64,000 nt of DNA, from positions 1-64,000 of the forward strand of contig JBAZWL010000020.1 in NCBI GenBank assembly GCA_041660405.1, in the 5' to 3' direction. The position numbers and the translations under genes were made by a program. The notes beneath the pieces were generated by a model. It saw only the letters and a program-made list of their open reading frames with translations, did not search any database and was not told where the DNA came from. The stretch comes from Taibaiella sp041660405 (GTDB lineage Bacteria; Bacteroidota; Bacteroidia; Chitinophagales; Chitinophagaceae). Below, piece by piece: positions 44,413-53,799 of this stretch; the stretch's first letter is position 1; every line of letters starts with the position of its first letter.

Positions 44413-47238
44413 ATGTCTGATAATCATAAAAAATTGTTCCTGCTCGATGCTATGGCCTTGGTATATCGCGCTTATTATGCATTAATCCGTAGTCCACGTA
44501 TTACCAGCAAAGGTCGCAATACCAACGCCCAGTTCGGATTTACCAATACCTTGTTCGACCTGATGCAAAAGGAAAAACCGACGCACATGGCCGTAGTTTG
44601 GGATACCCATGCACCCACTGAAAGGCATACCGATTTTACCGATTATAAAGCCAACCGTCAGGAAGCTCCGGAAGATCTTTTAGATGCCCTTCCCGATATT
44701 AAGCGTATTGTAAAGGCTTTCAATATTCCTTGCCTGGAGCTCGATGGTTTTGAAGCCGATGATATAGTAGGCACAGTTGCGCTGGAAGCTGCTGACAAAG
44801 GTTACCAGGTATTTATGGTAACGCCGGATAAAGATTATGGCCAGATCGTACGGGAGAATATTTTCATCTACAAACCTGGATATAAGGGTGGCACTTTTGA
44901 AATATTGGGTGAGAAAGACGTGTGCGAAAAATGGGGCATCAAAAACGTACATCAGGTAATAGATATCCTGGGACTTATGGGTGATGCCGTAGATAACATA
45001 CCTGGCATACCCGGAGTAGGGGAGAAGACGGCCGCAAAATTACTGGCAGAGTATGATACGCTGGAAAATGTTTTGGCCAATGCTGATAATATTAAAGGTG
45101 CTTTAGGTGAAAAAATACGTAACGGAAAAGAGAGCGCCATTATTTCTAAAAAGCTGGCAACCATTATTACCAACGTTCCTATCGAATTCCACGAAGAAGA
45201 TTTTCGGATGAAGGAATGGAACGAACCTGAACTGACAGAAGTATTTAATGATCTTGAATTCAGGGCCATTTCAAAACGTATTCTCGGAGAAGCCCGCCCT
45301 GTAGGTGATCCGGCTATTGCCAGCGGACAAAAAGATCTTTTTGGTAACGATGTTACTTCCCTGCCTTTGCCTTCAGGTTTACCTGCGCAGGCTGATCTGT
45401 TTGCAGCAATGGAAGACTTCAAAACCATTAATGATACAGCACATCAATACCATCTGTTACAGACTGAAGAAGAGATTCAGCAGTTTATACAGGATGCTTT
45501 ACAGCAAAAGGAAATTTGCTTTGATACCGAAACTACAGGTACCGATGCTATGCGTGCCGAAATGGTAGGATTAAGTTTTGCCTGGAAAAAAGGAGAAGCT
45601 TATTACATTCCCTGTACTAGTAACGAAGTTGAGGTAAAAGCGCTGCTGGAAAAGCTAAGACCGTTGCTGGACAATGAAAATATATTGTGGATAGGGCAGA
45701 ATGTCAAGTATGATCTGTTGATGTTGAAGAACTATGGCTTTGACCTGAAGGGGAAACATTTTGATACTATGCTGGCACATTATTCCATTGAGCCCGAAGG
45801 CAAGCGTGGCATGGATTTGCTAAGTATGAAGTACCTGCAATACCAACCGGTAAGTATCGAAACATTGATTGGCAAAAAGGGCAAAGGCCAGGGCAATATG
45901 CGCGATGTAGAAATAGCACAGGTAAAAGAATATGCTGCCGAAGATGCTGATATCACCTTGCAATTGAAGGAAGTATTTGAGCCTCTATTGATACAGGAAA
46001 ATGTTACTGATCTTTTTGAAAAAGTAGAAAATCCATTAGTGCCCGTTCTTGCTGATATGGAATTTGAAGGGGTAGGTATTGATGTGCAATTCCTGGATGA
46101 ATATTCGAAGGCATTAGGAACAGAAATTAAAGAAGCAGAACAAAAAGTATATGAGCAGGCCGGCGTTGAATTTAACCTGGCATCGCCCAAACAGTTGGGG
46201 GAAGTGCTTTTCGAGCGAATGAAACTAGATGAGAAAGCAAAGAAGACGAAGACCGGACAATATGCAACCGGTGAAGATGTATTGCAAAAACTTCGAGCAA
46301 AACATGAGATTGTAGACAGCATTCTCATCTTCCGGGAATACAGCAAACTGAAATCTACTTATGCAGATTCATTGCCTTTAATGGTTAATCCGAAGACGGG
46401 CCGTATTCATACTTCCTTCAATCAGTCAGTAGTAGTTACCGGAAGGTTGAGCAGCAATAACCCTAATCTACAGAACATACCTATTCGCACCGACCGTGGC
46501 CGTGAAATACGTAAAGCTTTTACCTCCCGCGATGAAAATCATGTATTGCTCTCTGCCGATTATTCGCAGATAGAATTACGTGTAGTAGCCGCTGTAAGTG
46601 GTGATGTAAGCATGATACAGGCTTTTAAAGAAAATAAAGATATTCACCGGGCTACCGCTGCCAAAGTGTATGGCATTACAGAAGATGAAGTGACTTTTGA
46701 ACAAAGAAGAAATGCCAAAGCCGTAAACTTTGGTATCATTTATGGCCAGTCTGCATTTGGCCTTGCCGATAATCTGGGTATTAGCCGCACCGAAGCCAAG
46801 GAGATTATTGAAAACTATTTCAGGGAGTATCCATCCGTTAAGCAATACATGGACGACTCCATAGTATTTGGTAAAAAACATGGGTACGTAAAAACCCTGA
46901 TGGGCCGCAGGATCAAGGTTGCGGATATTAATTCTTCCAACCAGACGGTAAGGGGTTTTGCAGAACGTGTTGCCATCAATGCACCTATACAAGGCTCCGC
47001 TGCCGATATGATTAAACTGGCTATGGTACGGATCAGTAAAGCATTGAAAGATGCCGGCGTTAAAGCCAGGATGGTATTACAGGTACATGATGAACTTGTA
47101 TTTGAAGTACCATTGGATGAAATTGAGCAGGTTAAAACTATTGTATTGGATAATATGCAATCGGCCCTGGAACTGCCAAATGGCGTGCCGGTAACAGCAG
47201 AATCAGGCACAGGAAGAAATTGGCTTGCTGCACATTAA
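44413..47238 (+). CDS. polA: DNA polymerase I
   Basis: Repair and Okazaki-fragment polymerase. The 941-residue protein has a 5'-3' exonuclease domain (about 1-290; DGFEADDIVGT, TPDKDYGQIV, GDAVDNIPGIPGVGEKTA), an active 3'-5' exonuclease domain (about 340-540; DTETTGTDAM, NVKYDLLML, YAAEDADITL) and the polymerase domain with DYSQIELRVVAA, RRNAKAVNFGIIYG and VHDELVFEVP. All three acidic exonuclease motifs seem kept, so proofreading should be intact. Monocistronic. Confidence 0.97.
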   Translation: MSDNHKKLFLLDAMALVYRAYYALIRSPRITSKGRNTNAQFGFTNTLFDLMQKEKPTHMAVVWDTHAPTERHTDFTDYKANRQEAPEDLLDALPDIKRIVKAFNIPCLELDGFEADDIVGTVALEAADKGYQVFMVTPDKDYGQIVRENIFIYKPGYKGGTFEILGEKDVCEKWGIKNVHQVIDILGLMGDAVDNIPGIPGVGEKTAAKLLAEYDTLENVLANADNIKGALGEKIRNGKESAIISKKLATIITNVPIEFHEEDFRMKEWNEPELTEVFNDLEFRAISKRILGEARPVGDPAIASGQKDLFGNDVTSLPLPSGLPAQADLFAAMEDFKTINDTAHQYHLLQTEEEIQQFIQDALQQKEICFDTETTGTDAMRAEMVGLSFAWKKGEAYYIPCTSNEVEVKALLEKLRPLLDNENILWIGQNVKYDLLMLKNYGFDLKGKHFDTMLAHYSIEPEGKRGMDLLSMKYLQYQPVSIETLIGKKGKGQGNMRDVEIAQVKEYAAEDADITLQLKEVFEPLLIQENVTDLFEKVENPLVPVLADMEFEGVGIDVQFLDEYSKALGTEIKEAEQKVYEQAGVEFNLASPKQLGEVLFERMKLDEKAKKTKTGQYATGEDVLQKLRAKHEIVDSILIFREYSKLKSTYADSLPLMVNPKTGRIHTSFNQSVVVTGRLSSNNPNLQNIPIRTDRGREIRKAFTSRDENHVLLSADYSQIELRVVAAVSGDVSMIQAFKENKDIHRATAAKVYGITEDEVTFEQRRNAKAVNFGIIYGQSAFGLADNLGISRTEAKEIIENYFREYPSVKQYMDDSIVFGKKHGYVKTLMGRRIKVADINSSNQTVRGFAERVAINAPIQGSAADMIKLAMVRISKALKDAGVKARMVLQVHDELVFEVPLDEIEQVKTIVLDNMQSALELPNGVPVTAESGTGRNWLAAH

Positions 47239-47325
47239 TCCATGAAAAAAATGCTTGTTTTATAGTATAAATGCAGAACTTTGCAGAAGATATAGCGTTG
47301 CTATAATTAGCTTAAATTAAAAGAG

Positions 47326-47487
47326 ATGATCGGAGAACCGGGGAAGAAGGAAATGCCAGCTGCAGAAGCAGAGGTTATGATGCAAAATCACTTTCTTTTG
47401 TGTGCAAGAATGTGCGAGTTTAAAAAATGCTGTAAGAAGTACAAAGAGGGTAAACGTTGTAAGAAATGTCCTAAGAAAAAGGACTAA
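47326..47487 (+). CDS. Small basic Cys-rich protein
   Basis: A 53-residue reading frame from ATG 47326 to TAA 47487, too short for common ORF cut-offs. The first half is Glu/Ala-rich; the second is very basic with six Cys (26, 30, 35, 36, 45 and 48), including CARMC and CKKC. Cys pairs with this spacing suggest a small zinc-binding or zinc-ribbon-like fold. AAGAG lies just before the ATG. An intrinsic terminator follows 20 bases after the stop. Function unknown; coding status is supported by fit between promoter-size gap, start and terminator. Confidence 0.6.
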   Translation: MIGEPGKKEMPAAEAEVMMQNHFLLCARMCEFKKCCKKYKEGKRCKKCPKKKD

Positions 47488-47506
47488 TGAAACTTTTATA
47501 AAAAAT

Positions 47507-47540
47507 AAGAACCCGCCTTCAAGATAGAAGGCGGGTTCTT
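47507..47540. terminator. Bidirectional intrinsic terminator
   Basis: 14-bp stem AAGAACCCGCCTTC with GAAGGCGGGTTCTT and T-rich flank, between the small Cys-rich gene and the convergent collagen-like gene. Confidence 0.85.
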
Positions 47541-47559
47541 ATTTTTTATATATTCTGGG

Positions 47560-49818
47560 TTAGCGTTTTTCAACAGTCTTTTTCCAATTATTCAGTTCTT
47601 TCTTTTTAGGTTGGGGTGCCTTATTGATTTTTAAATTTGCATCTTTCCCTAATTCTACCGGGTTAAGGTATTTTCCTTTATTTTCCGCTTCTTTTTCTAC
47701 TACAGGTTGTACGCGGTGTGCATTGGCATAAGCATCTTTACGAATACCAGTAACCTGCCAGCTTACTTCTGTATTAGGTTCATTAGTACGGATCTGGAAT
47801 TTGTTACCGGCTACTTTTTTACTGACAATGGCCTGTGCAAAAGTTCCGCCCATAACAGTAAGCTGATAACGGAAATCCTTATTCAGACTTTCAAAGTAAT
47901 CAGGTAGTGTTACGGTTACATAGCCATTAGCATCTGTTACCGTATTACCATTATATACGTTCATCATATCGGGGCTTTCCACGAAAGAGTGATACAGATA
48001 TTTATTGGCCGGATCCATCGGGTGATCAATTTTAAAGGTACCTGCTGATTTTGCCAGGCTACCCACTACCTGTACATCACCATCAAAGTAACCTGCATAA
48101 TTGGTTGTACCCAGAAAAGCAGCACCATATACACCAAAGTTGGTAGTACCGTCATAAGCAAAGCCATACACACCATATTTAACACCGGCACTTGGGCCAC
48201 CTTCGCTTGGACCTTGAAGGTAAGTGCTGGCAGTACCATACACTCCAATAGCAGTATCCTGTGAATAGGAATCTCCGTAAACTCCGAATACTGTGCCATC
48301 AATAGTATTTGCTTGTCCCATGCCGCGTACCCCTGCATTTCCGCCCAAACCTGTTAGCCCTACACCGATCGCTTGTGTTGATGATGGAAGCGACTCTCCG
48401 AATATAGCAATACCACCACCGGTAGCAGTATTTGTTGCTCTTATCACACCATTAGGAGTAAGGGTAGTACTGTTATATGTTGCTGATATAGCAACCGAAT
48501 CTGTGGAAACAACCTGTAATTTAGAAATTGGAGTAATAGTCCCCAAACCAACACGACCTGAAGTCTCATAGAAAGCAGAATTGCCTACTGCAGTAGCAGA
48601 AGTGAACTTTGGAATATAATTAGTAGTACCATTTACACTGCCGCCACCGGAAGGAAGCGTTACACTATTTCCGTTAGAAATAGAAAGTGTAGATCCTGCT
48701 ATGCTTAATGTTTGTGCATCAGCACCTGCAGGTCCTTGTGGTCCCGCTGGCCCGATAGGCCCTGCTGGACCCGCTGCTCCTGGTGCGCCTGTAGTACCTG
48801 CTGGTCCAATAGGTCCCACTGGTCCGGTGGCTCCTGTTAATCCTGTAGCACCAATAGGTCCCGCTGGTCCTGTTGGTCCGGTTAATCCAATTGCTCCTGT
48901 TGCTCCGGTAGCCCCAGTTGGCCCTGCCGGTCCTGTTAATCCAATTGGTCCAGTTGCACCTGTAGCACCAACTGGTCCTGTCGGACCTGCCACACCCTGT
49001 ATTCCCGCTGGTCCTGCCGGTCCTGTTAATCCGATTGGGCCTATTGCACCTGTAGCGCCAACTGATCCTGCTGGTCCTGCCACACCTTGTATTCCCGCTG
49101 GTCCTACTGGTCCCTGAGGTCCTGTCGGTCCCGCTGGCCCTTGCGGCCCTACTGGTCCACCTGCTGGTCCTGCCGGCCCTTGTGGTCCAATCGGCCCTGC
49201 AACTCCTGGTGTACCTGGCACACCTTGAGCTCCTGCAGGTCCTGTTGCTCCGGTAGCCCCTGTTGTTCCGGCCGGGCCTTGTAACCCTTGAGGTCCTGCC
49301 GGTCCTGTAGCTCCTGCTGGCCCTTGTGCACCATCAACACCATCAATTCCATCTGCACCGTTTGCTCCCGCTGGCCCTGCAGGTCCCTGTGGGCCTGGTG
49401 TTCCACCGCCTGTCTGCGCATATAAGGCATAAGGTACGCTTAGTAATTGAGCCGCACCAAGGTCGGTATAACTCGTGCCACCTGCAGGGTCTATTTCTAC
49501 TTTTACATATTTATTACCAGTACTCCAATCTATGGCAGCCATAGTGCCGGATACTATTGTGCCTCCGCCTATGGATACATTATACAGGCCATAAGTATTT
49601 GTAGTTACATTGTGCGCTTCGCTATACTCTACTGCTCCTGTAGCCGAACCATCGAGGATGGAAATGCGCAAGCCTATTGCTTGTCCTGCCAAAGGTGCTC
49701 CTGTACTATTTCGGGCTATGCCCTGGTAGTTGAATTTTTGAGGCGATTGTGCCTTTGCTCCCAAGCCCGTTATCATGATAAGAGCTATCAGCTGAAAAAT
49801 GGTGACGATTTTTTTCAT
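47560..49818 (-). CDS. Exported collagen-like repeat protein
   Basis: Large exported protein of 752 residues. A signal peptide (1-23) precedes a globular N-terminal domain (about 25-137, NYQGIARNSTGAPLAGQAIG), then some 75 Gly-X-Y triplets (about 142-367) rich in GPAGP, GATGATG and GPIGLTG. One extra Gly near residue 220 shifts the triplet phase. The C-terminal part (about 370-752) has beta-rich trimer-type repeats (GVYGDSY, YGVYGFAYDG) and ends in a Lys-rich tail. It is likely a surface or secreted trimeric fibre. A sorting-domain protein gene lies 120 bases upstream. Confidence 0.85.
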   Translation of the reverse strand: MKKIVTIFQLIALIMITGLGAKAQSPQKFNYQGIARNSTGAPLAGQAIGLRISILDGSATGAVEYSEAHNVTTNTYGLYNVSIGGGTIVSGTMAAIDWSTGNKYVKVEIDPAGGTSYTDLGAAQLLSVPYALYAQTGGGTPGPQGPAGPAGANGADGIDGVDGAQGPAGATGPAGPQGLQGPAGTTGATGATGPAGAQGVPGTPGVAGPIGPQGPAGPAGGPVGPQGPAGPTGPQGPVGPAGIQGVAGPAGSVGATGAIGPIGLTGPAGPAGIQGVAGPTGPVGATGATGPIGLTGPAGPTGATGATGAIGLTGPTGPAGPIGATGLTGATGPVGPIGPAGTTGAPGAAGPAGPIGPAGPQGPAGADAQTLSIAGSTLSISNGNSVTLPSGGGSVNGTTNYIPKFTSATAVGNSAFYETSGRVGLGTITPISKLQVVSTDSVAISATYNSTTLTPNGVIRATNTATGGGIAIFGESLPSSTQAIGVGLTGLGGNAGVRGMGQANTIDGTVFGVYGDSYSQDTAIGVYGTASTYLQGPSEGGPSAGVKYGVYGFAYDGTTNFGVYGAAFLGTTNYAGYFDGDVQVVGSLAKSAGTFKIDHPMDPANKYLYHSFVESPDMMNVYNGNTVTDANGYVTVTLPDYFESLNKDFRYQLTVMGGTFAQAIVSKKVAGNKFQIRTNEPNTEVSWQVTGIRKDAYANAHRVQPVVEKEAENKGKYLNPVELGKDANLKINKAPQPKKKELNNWKKTVEKR

Positions 49819-49938
49819 TTTGATTGTTTATGTGAAAATGTTGAAGGAAAAGTTATGGAATATGGGGAAACATATAAATGATTACACCTGTTTTGTGAAC
49901 AGGTAATATGGATCTCATACAGTTATACGTAGCAGTTG

Positions 49939-50448
49939 TTATTGCAGCTTTTGGATTTTATACGCAGTGTTATAAGTTTTCCCTTTCTGAAGAAAACTGA
50001 TGTTAAGCATATAAGTACTTGCAGCAAGATGCTTCAAACGGATGGCTTGCTTTTCTTTACCGGTAAGAAGGGTAAATTCAACCTGTTCAATGCTTCTGCC
50101 TAATGCATCATACAAATGGTAGGAAAGCTTTCCACCAGATGAAAATGAAGGTTGAAGAAAGACTACTTCTTCGGCAGGATTAGGAAAAATGTTCAGGTGA
50201 TCTGCGAAAAAATCCTTGTCATCGATGCCTGTAGTTTTAGGCATCGGTTGCAAAACACCTTGCGTAACAATAATATTAGCGCTTGTTTTGGTTTCGACAA
50301 GTAACTCACCGATGGAAAATTCATGTGTATTTCCGGAAATGGTAGCACTGCCGCCGACAGTGTTGATTGTGCTGGGTCCAATGCTCTGAGACCATGCCGG
50401 TGACGTGCACAAGCATACTGAGCAGAAGATCAGAATTTTCTTTTTCAT
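49939..50448 (-). CDS. T9SS type A sorting domain protein
   Basis: Small exported protein of 169 residues. A signal peptide (about 1-20) is followed by SIGPSTINTVGGSATISGN and FSIGELLVET, and by a C-terminal type A sorting domain (about 85-169; NIFPNPAEEVVFLQP, SYHLYDALGRSIEQ, YMLNISF). Such tails direct cargo through the type IX secretion system to the surface. There is almost no cargo domain besides. It lies upstream of the collagen-like gene on the same strand and the two may form one transcript. Confidence 0.85.
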   Translation of the reverse strand: MKKKILIFCSVCLCTSPAWSQSIGPSTINTVGGSATISGNTHEFSIGELLVETKTSANIIVTQGVLQPMPKTTGIDDKDFFADHLNIFPNPAEEVVFLQPSFSSGGKLSYHLYDALGRSIEQVEFTLLTGKEKQAIRLKHLAASTYMLNISFLQKGKTYNTAYKIQKLQ

Positions 50449-50673
50449 GGGATAAATCTGTTCTGGGTGAATAAATAATGCAACAAATTTAACAGTTCTT
50501 TTGATATATTTAGTCTTGAAGTAATATTTATATATATTATATGCCTATAAAATTGCGTTTCAATATATTTGGATTCTCTAATCTGTTTTTCTTGATTGCA
50601 AGGAATTGGGGTATATTACTTGCCTTTGATTTTTTGATTCTATTTATTAATATCATAGACCTCAAAAATTACA

Positions 50674-50704
50674 TTGTTAAAACGAAATTTTCCTTTCATC
50701 TTTG
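50674..50704 (+). promoter_or_regulatory. Candidate promoter of the lipoprotein gene 50714
   Basis: TTG at 50674-50676, 20 bases, then CATCTTTG followed by C, one mismatch to TAnnTTTG. The rest of the 265-base spacer (50449-50713) is AT-rich and shows nothing else. Confidence 0.35.
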
Positions 50705-50713
50705 CGTTAGTAT

Positions 50714-51280
50714 ATGATGCACTCCAAATTGAAACCGGGACTACTGATCACTGTATTATGTGCAGTGGTTTTGTTTGCCTGCAGTAAGTATAAGGATCCG
50801 CCGCCTGCGGGACAAGACGATCGACTAACCAATCCTTATTGTAATGACCCCAAAGCCGTAAATTATAACTGGGGCTTTCCCGGAATACCGGATAGTACGA
50901 AATGTATATATGCTGTCGATTCTTTTGAAGGGAACTGGATATTTAAAGATACTGTCCTATTACCTAATAATGATACTGCCGAAATTGTAGATAGAAATCT
51001 CACCTTTACTTCAACCGAGGATACTATTAAAACACACCTTGCAGTAACGGGCTGGTGCAACGGTACCACACCTTTTTACATTACTGCTAATAAGTATGGA
51101 AAGGCAAATGTAGACTCACTACCGGCAGGCGTTCCGGGGCAATTGTTATGTGTGTCTACAGATACGTTGAATGGTTATTTTAATAAGAGCCTTTATGGAA
51201 AGGATACTATGAAAATAGAACTTACCATAACGAATGCTGCAGGTACCAGGTACCACAAGGGTATAGCAATTAAACAATAA
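50714..51280 (+). CDS. Hypothetical lipoprotein
   Basis: Function not recognised. The 188-residue protein has a lipoprotein signal (LITVLCAVVLFACSK, Cys23), then a short Pro-rich linker and a domain with PYCNDPKAVNYNWGFPGIPDSTKCIY, a Cys pair pattern that resembles calcium-binding-like repeats in surface lipoproteins of Bacteroidota (first stretch near residues 43-65). The rest is beta-rich. It ends at a terminator. Confidence 0.68.
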   Translation: MMHSKLKPGLLITVLCAVVLFACSKYKDPPPAGQDDRLTNPYCNDPKAVNYNWGFPGIPDSTKCIYAVDSFEGNWIFKDTVLLPNNDTAEIVDRNLTFTSTEDTIKTHLAVTGWCNGTTPFYITANKYGKANVDSLPAGVPGQLLCVSTDTLNGYFNKSLYGKDTMKIELTITNAAGTRYHKGIAIKQ

Positions 51281-51286
51281 ATATTT

Positions 51287-51308
51287 AGCCTTCGTAACAA
51301 CGAAGGCT
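51287..51308 (+). terminator. Intrinsic terminator of the lipoprotein gene
   Basis: 9-bp stem AGCCTTCGT with ACGAAGGCT and a T-rich tail, 7 bases after the stop at 51280. Confidence 0.75.
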
Positions 51309-51331
51309 TTAATTTTTAGTAACCTTGTTTC

Positions 51332-51964
51332 ATGGTTTTCCAACTGTCACCTGATATTATAATGTTTCCTGATCCCGCGTTGGCTGATGATGATGGACTG
51401 CTTGCCATTGGTGGAGATCTTTCGGAAGAACGACTTAAGCTTGCCTATAGCCACGGTATATTTCCCTGGTACAGCGAAGGTGAACCTATCCTTTGGTATT
51501 CGCCACAGGAGCGCTGTGTAATATTTCCGGAAAAGATAAAGGTGAGTAAGAGCATGGAACAAATATTTAAAAGAAACGTGTTCACCATTACTGTCGATCG
51601 TGATTTTAAATCTGTAATCATGCACTGCGCCAATGTGCCCCGCAAAGACCAGGATGGTACCTGGATAACCGATGATATGCAGCAGGCGTACATTAATCTT
51701 CATGAGAAAGGTATAGCACACAGTGTTGAAGTATGGAAAGAAAATAAACTGGCAGGAGGATTGTATGGACTCCAGATCAATAATGTCTTTTGTGGTGAAA
51801 GTATGTTCAGCAACGAACCTAATGCTTCTAAAACAGCGCTGATATGGCTTTGCAGGAATATGAATTTTACGTTGATAGATTGTCAATTGCCCAACCCGCA
51901 CCTTATGAGTATGGGGGCGGAAATGATTAGCAGGGAAGAATATTTTGAGCTTTTGAGAAGATGA
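51332..51964 (+). CDS. aat: Leucyl/phenylalanyl-tRNA--protein transferase
   Basis: Adds Leu or Phe to proteins with N-terminal Arg or Lys, creating N-degrons for ClpS. The 210-residue protein shows FPDPALADDDGLLAIGGDLS, AYSHGIFPWYSEGEPILWYSP, DGTWITDDMQQAY, GGLYGLQINNVFCGESMFS and the C-terminal IDCQLPNPHLMSMGAEMISR, the standard Aat order. Length is normal for Bacteroidota. Confidence 0.95.
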   Translation: MVFQLSPDIIMFPDPALADDDGLLAIGGDLSEERLKLAYSHGIFPWYSEGEPILWYSPQERCVIFPEKIKVSKSMEQIFKRNVFTITVDRDFKSVIMHCANVPRKDQDGTWITDDMQQAYINLHEKGIAHSVEVWKENKLAGGLYGLQINNVFCGESMFSNEPNASKTALIWLCRNMNFTLIDCQLPNPHLMSMGAEMISREEYFELLRR

Positions 51965-51984
51965 TATCTTCTAGCAAGATATAT

Positions 51985-52704
51985 TTAAGTAGCAATACGG
52001 TCCAAAAACTGGGCTTTATAAGTTGGCCCAATTGGGATACTGATATTGCTTTTGTCACGATTAATTAATAGTACCTGATTCCCTTCAATTGCTTTAATCT
52101 TTTGTAAAGAAATAATAAATGAATTGTGGATCCGGGCAAATGCTTTGGTGGGCAACAGGGTTTCCACATCTTTCATAGTCATTACTACCATGTGCTTCTC
52201 TGCACTACAATGAAAGGCAACATAATTTTTAAGCCCTTCTATATATTCAATGTCATTGAGGTCTATTTTAATCTGTTTTCCTTTGTGCTCACCTTTTATA
52301 AAAATATAGTCTCTTTCCTGTTTGGGAGTTGTGACGGGCTGGTTCGTTGATTTATATAGATCGTTAACTTTTTGTGCAGCTTTCAGAAAGCGGGCATAGG
52401 TAATAGGCTTGAGCAAATAATCTATGGCATTGTGTTCAAAACTTTCTACAGCATACTCACTATAACCTGTAGTCAGAACAATCATCACATCTTTATTCAC
52501 TATCTTTAAAACATCCATACCGGATATTTCCGGCATGTGTATATCTAAAAAAAGCAGATCGACCTGTTGCCCCTGTATTTGATGTATTGCTTCTAAAGCA
52601 TTGGTGTAGCTGCCAACCAATTTCAGGAAGGGAGTTTGATGCACAAACTGTTCCATTTTCGCCACTGCGTGAGGTTCATCATCGATTATAAAGCAACGAA
52701 TCAT
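51985..52704 (-). CDS. LytTR response regulator
   Basis: DNA-binding response regulator. The 239-residue protein has a receiver domain (1-120: IIDDEP acid pocket, phospho-acceptor Asp54 in LLFLDIHMP, conserved Lys in YLLKPI) and a LytTR DNA-binding domain (about 135-239). It pairs with the LytS-like kinase 48 bases upstream. It is the last gene of the natural product locus and could control it. Target sites are not visible by eye. Confidence 0.9.
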   Translation of the reverse strand: MIRCFIIDDEPHAVAKMEQFVHQTPFLKLVGSYTNALEAIHQIQGQQVDLLFLDIHMPEISGMDVLKIVNKDVMIVLTTGYSEYAVESFEHNAIDYLLKPITYARFLKAAQKVNDLYKSTNQPVTTPKQERDYIFIKGEHKGKQIKIDLNDIEYIEGLKNYVAFHCSAEKHMVVMTMKDVETLLPTKAFARIHNSFIISLQKIKAIEGNQVLLINRDKSNISIPIGPTYKAQFLDRIAT

Positions 52705-52752
52705 TTGTTTGAAATTAGAAATTTTGAAATTGTTGTTTATATTATTTACTCT

Positions 52753-53799
52753 TTATGCAGCTACCAATGCACTGGCCATAATATTGAGCGAAGCAGTATA
52801 AAAAGATTCAGCATCATCAATAGTAAGTGTGTAACGACCTTCGTAAACACTATCTAAGTGAGTCCGAATATAAGTCATGCCTATGCCATGCGAGAGTTCT
52901 TTTGGGCCAGTTCTTTTCTTATTATTGATCCGGAAAAATATGTTTCCTTCAGAAATATTCAGCGTGATGGTTAATGGGCGTTCAGCATTATGTAGTTCGC
53001 CGTGTTTGAAACCATTTTCAACAAGTGTATTCAGAATGTGCGGCAATATTCTTACCCCATAACTATTCCCTTCTTGCATAAAGGAAATATAGACACTGCT
53101 GTTATAACGTAGCTCATATATGCTGATGAGTTGTTCAATATTATTGATCTCCTCATCAAGTGGTATAAGACCATCCTTATCAGGCTTACGAATAGCAGAG
53201 CGCATAATATCTGAAAGTGCTGCAATGCCATCACCTACTCTTGGATGCAGATCGCTTACTTCATTGTAAAAATAGCCTAAGGTATTGAAGAGGAAGTGTG
53301 GGTTGATTTGGGCACGGAGTGCTTTGTTTTCCAGTTCTGCTGCTTCTTTTTCTTTTATTGCTTTTTCTTCGGTGGCTTTTAGTAGGTCTTTTTGTTTTTG
53401 GATGGAGGATTGGAAGTAGAAGTACCCGGAAGCAAACAAAATGTAGTTTCCAATCCATAAAATACTTGAAACAAACCACTGATCAATAGGAAGGCTAACA
53501 TTTCGGTCACCAAAATATCCGGAAATGATAAGTAGTCTGATTAAATGTCTAATTCCCAAAAAAACAGAAAGGACAACAGCAAACCGACTTAAACTTTTAA
53601 TAATTTCAAAAGTTGTTTTTGCTGAAAATTTGTTTATACAATAGAAAAGTGTGTAAAACAGATAGATATTTGCTGTCAGAAAGAAAACGATTTCCTTTTT
53701 AAAAGTTGTATACTCAGAGTCAAATACGAGATCGGCAGCATAAGCATAAAAGAAATAACAAGTCCAGAAAATAATATGCCATTTAGTGTTTTTCTTCAT
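52753..53799 (-). CDS. LytS-type sensor histidine kinase
   Basis: Membrane kinase of the HPK7/8 His_kinase family. The 348-residue protein has four to five membrane segments in the first 130 residues (no large external domain), a coiled coil (about 130-160) and the phospho-acceptor region LRAQINPHFLFNTL (His168), then an ATPase domain with VENGFKHG (N box) and GIGMTYIR. It overlaps the S41 gene by 17 bases, so it is likely co-transcribed with the peptide locus. The ligand is unknown. Confidence 0.9.
   Translation of the reverse strand: MKKNTKWHIIFWTCYFFYAYAADLVFDSEYTTFKKEIVFFLTANIYLFYTLFYCINKFSAKTTFEIIKSLSRFAVVLSVFLGIRHLIRLLIISGYFGDRNVSLPIDQWFVSSILWIGNYILFASGYFYFQSSIQKQKDLLKATEEKAIKEKEAAELENKALRAQINPHFLFNTLGYFYNEVSDLHPRVGDGIAALSDIMRSAIRKPDKDGLIPLDEEINNIEQLISIYELRYNSSVYISFMQEGNSYGVRILPHILNTLVENGFKHGELHNAERPLTITLNISEGNIFFRINNKKRTGPKELSHGIGMTYIRTHLDSVYEGRYTLTIDDAESFYTASLNIMASALVAA

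Noticed and set aside
48701..49117. Plus-strand Gly/Pro-rich frames opposite the collagen-like gene
   Set aside because: Codons for Gly-X-Y repeats give Pro/Gly/Ala-rich open frames on the other strand; the signal peptide and terminal domains are on the minus strand only.
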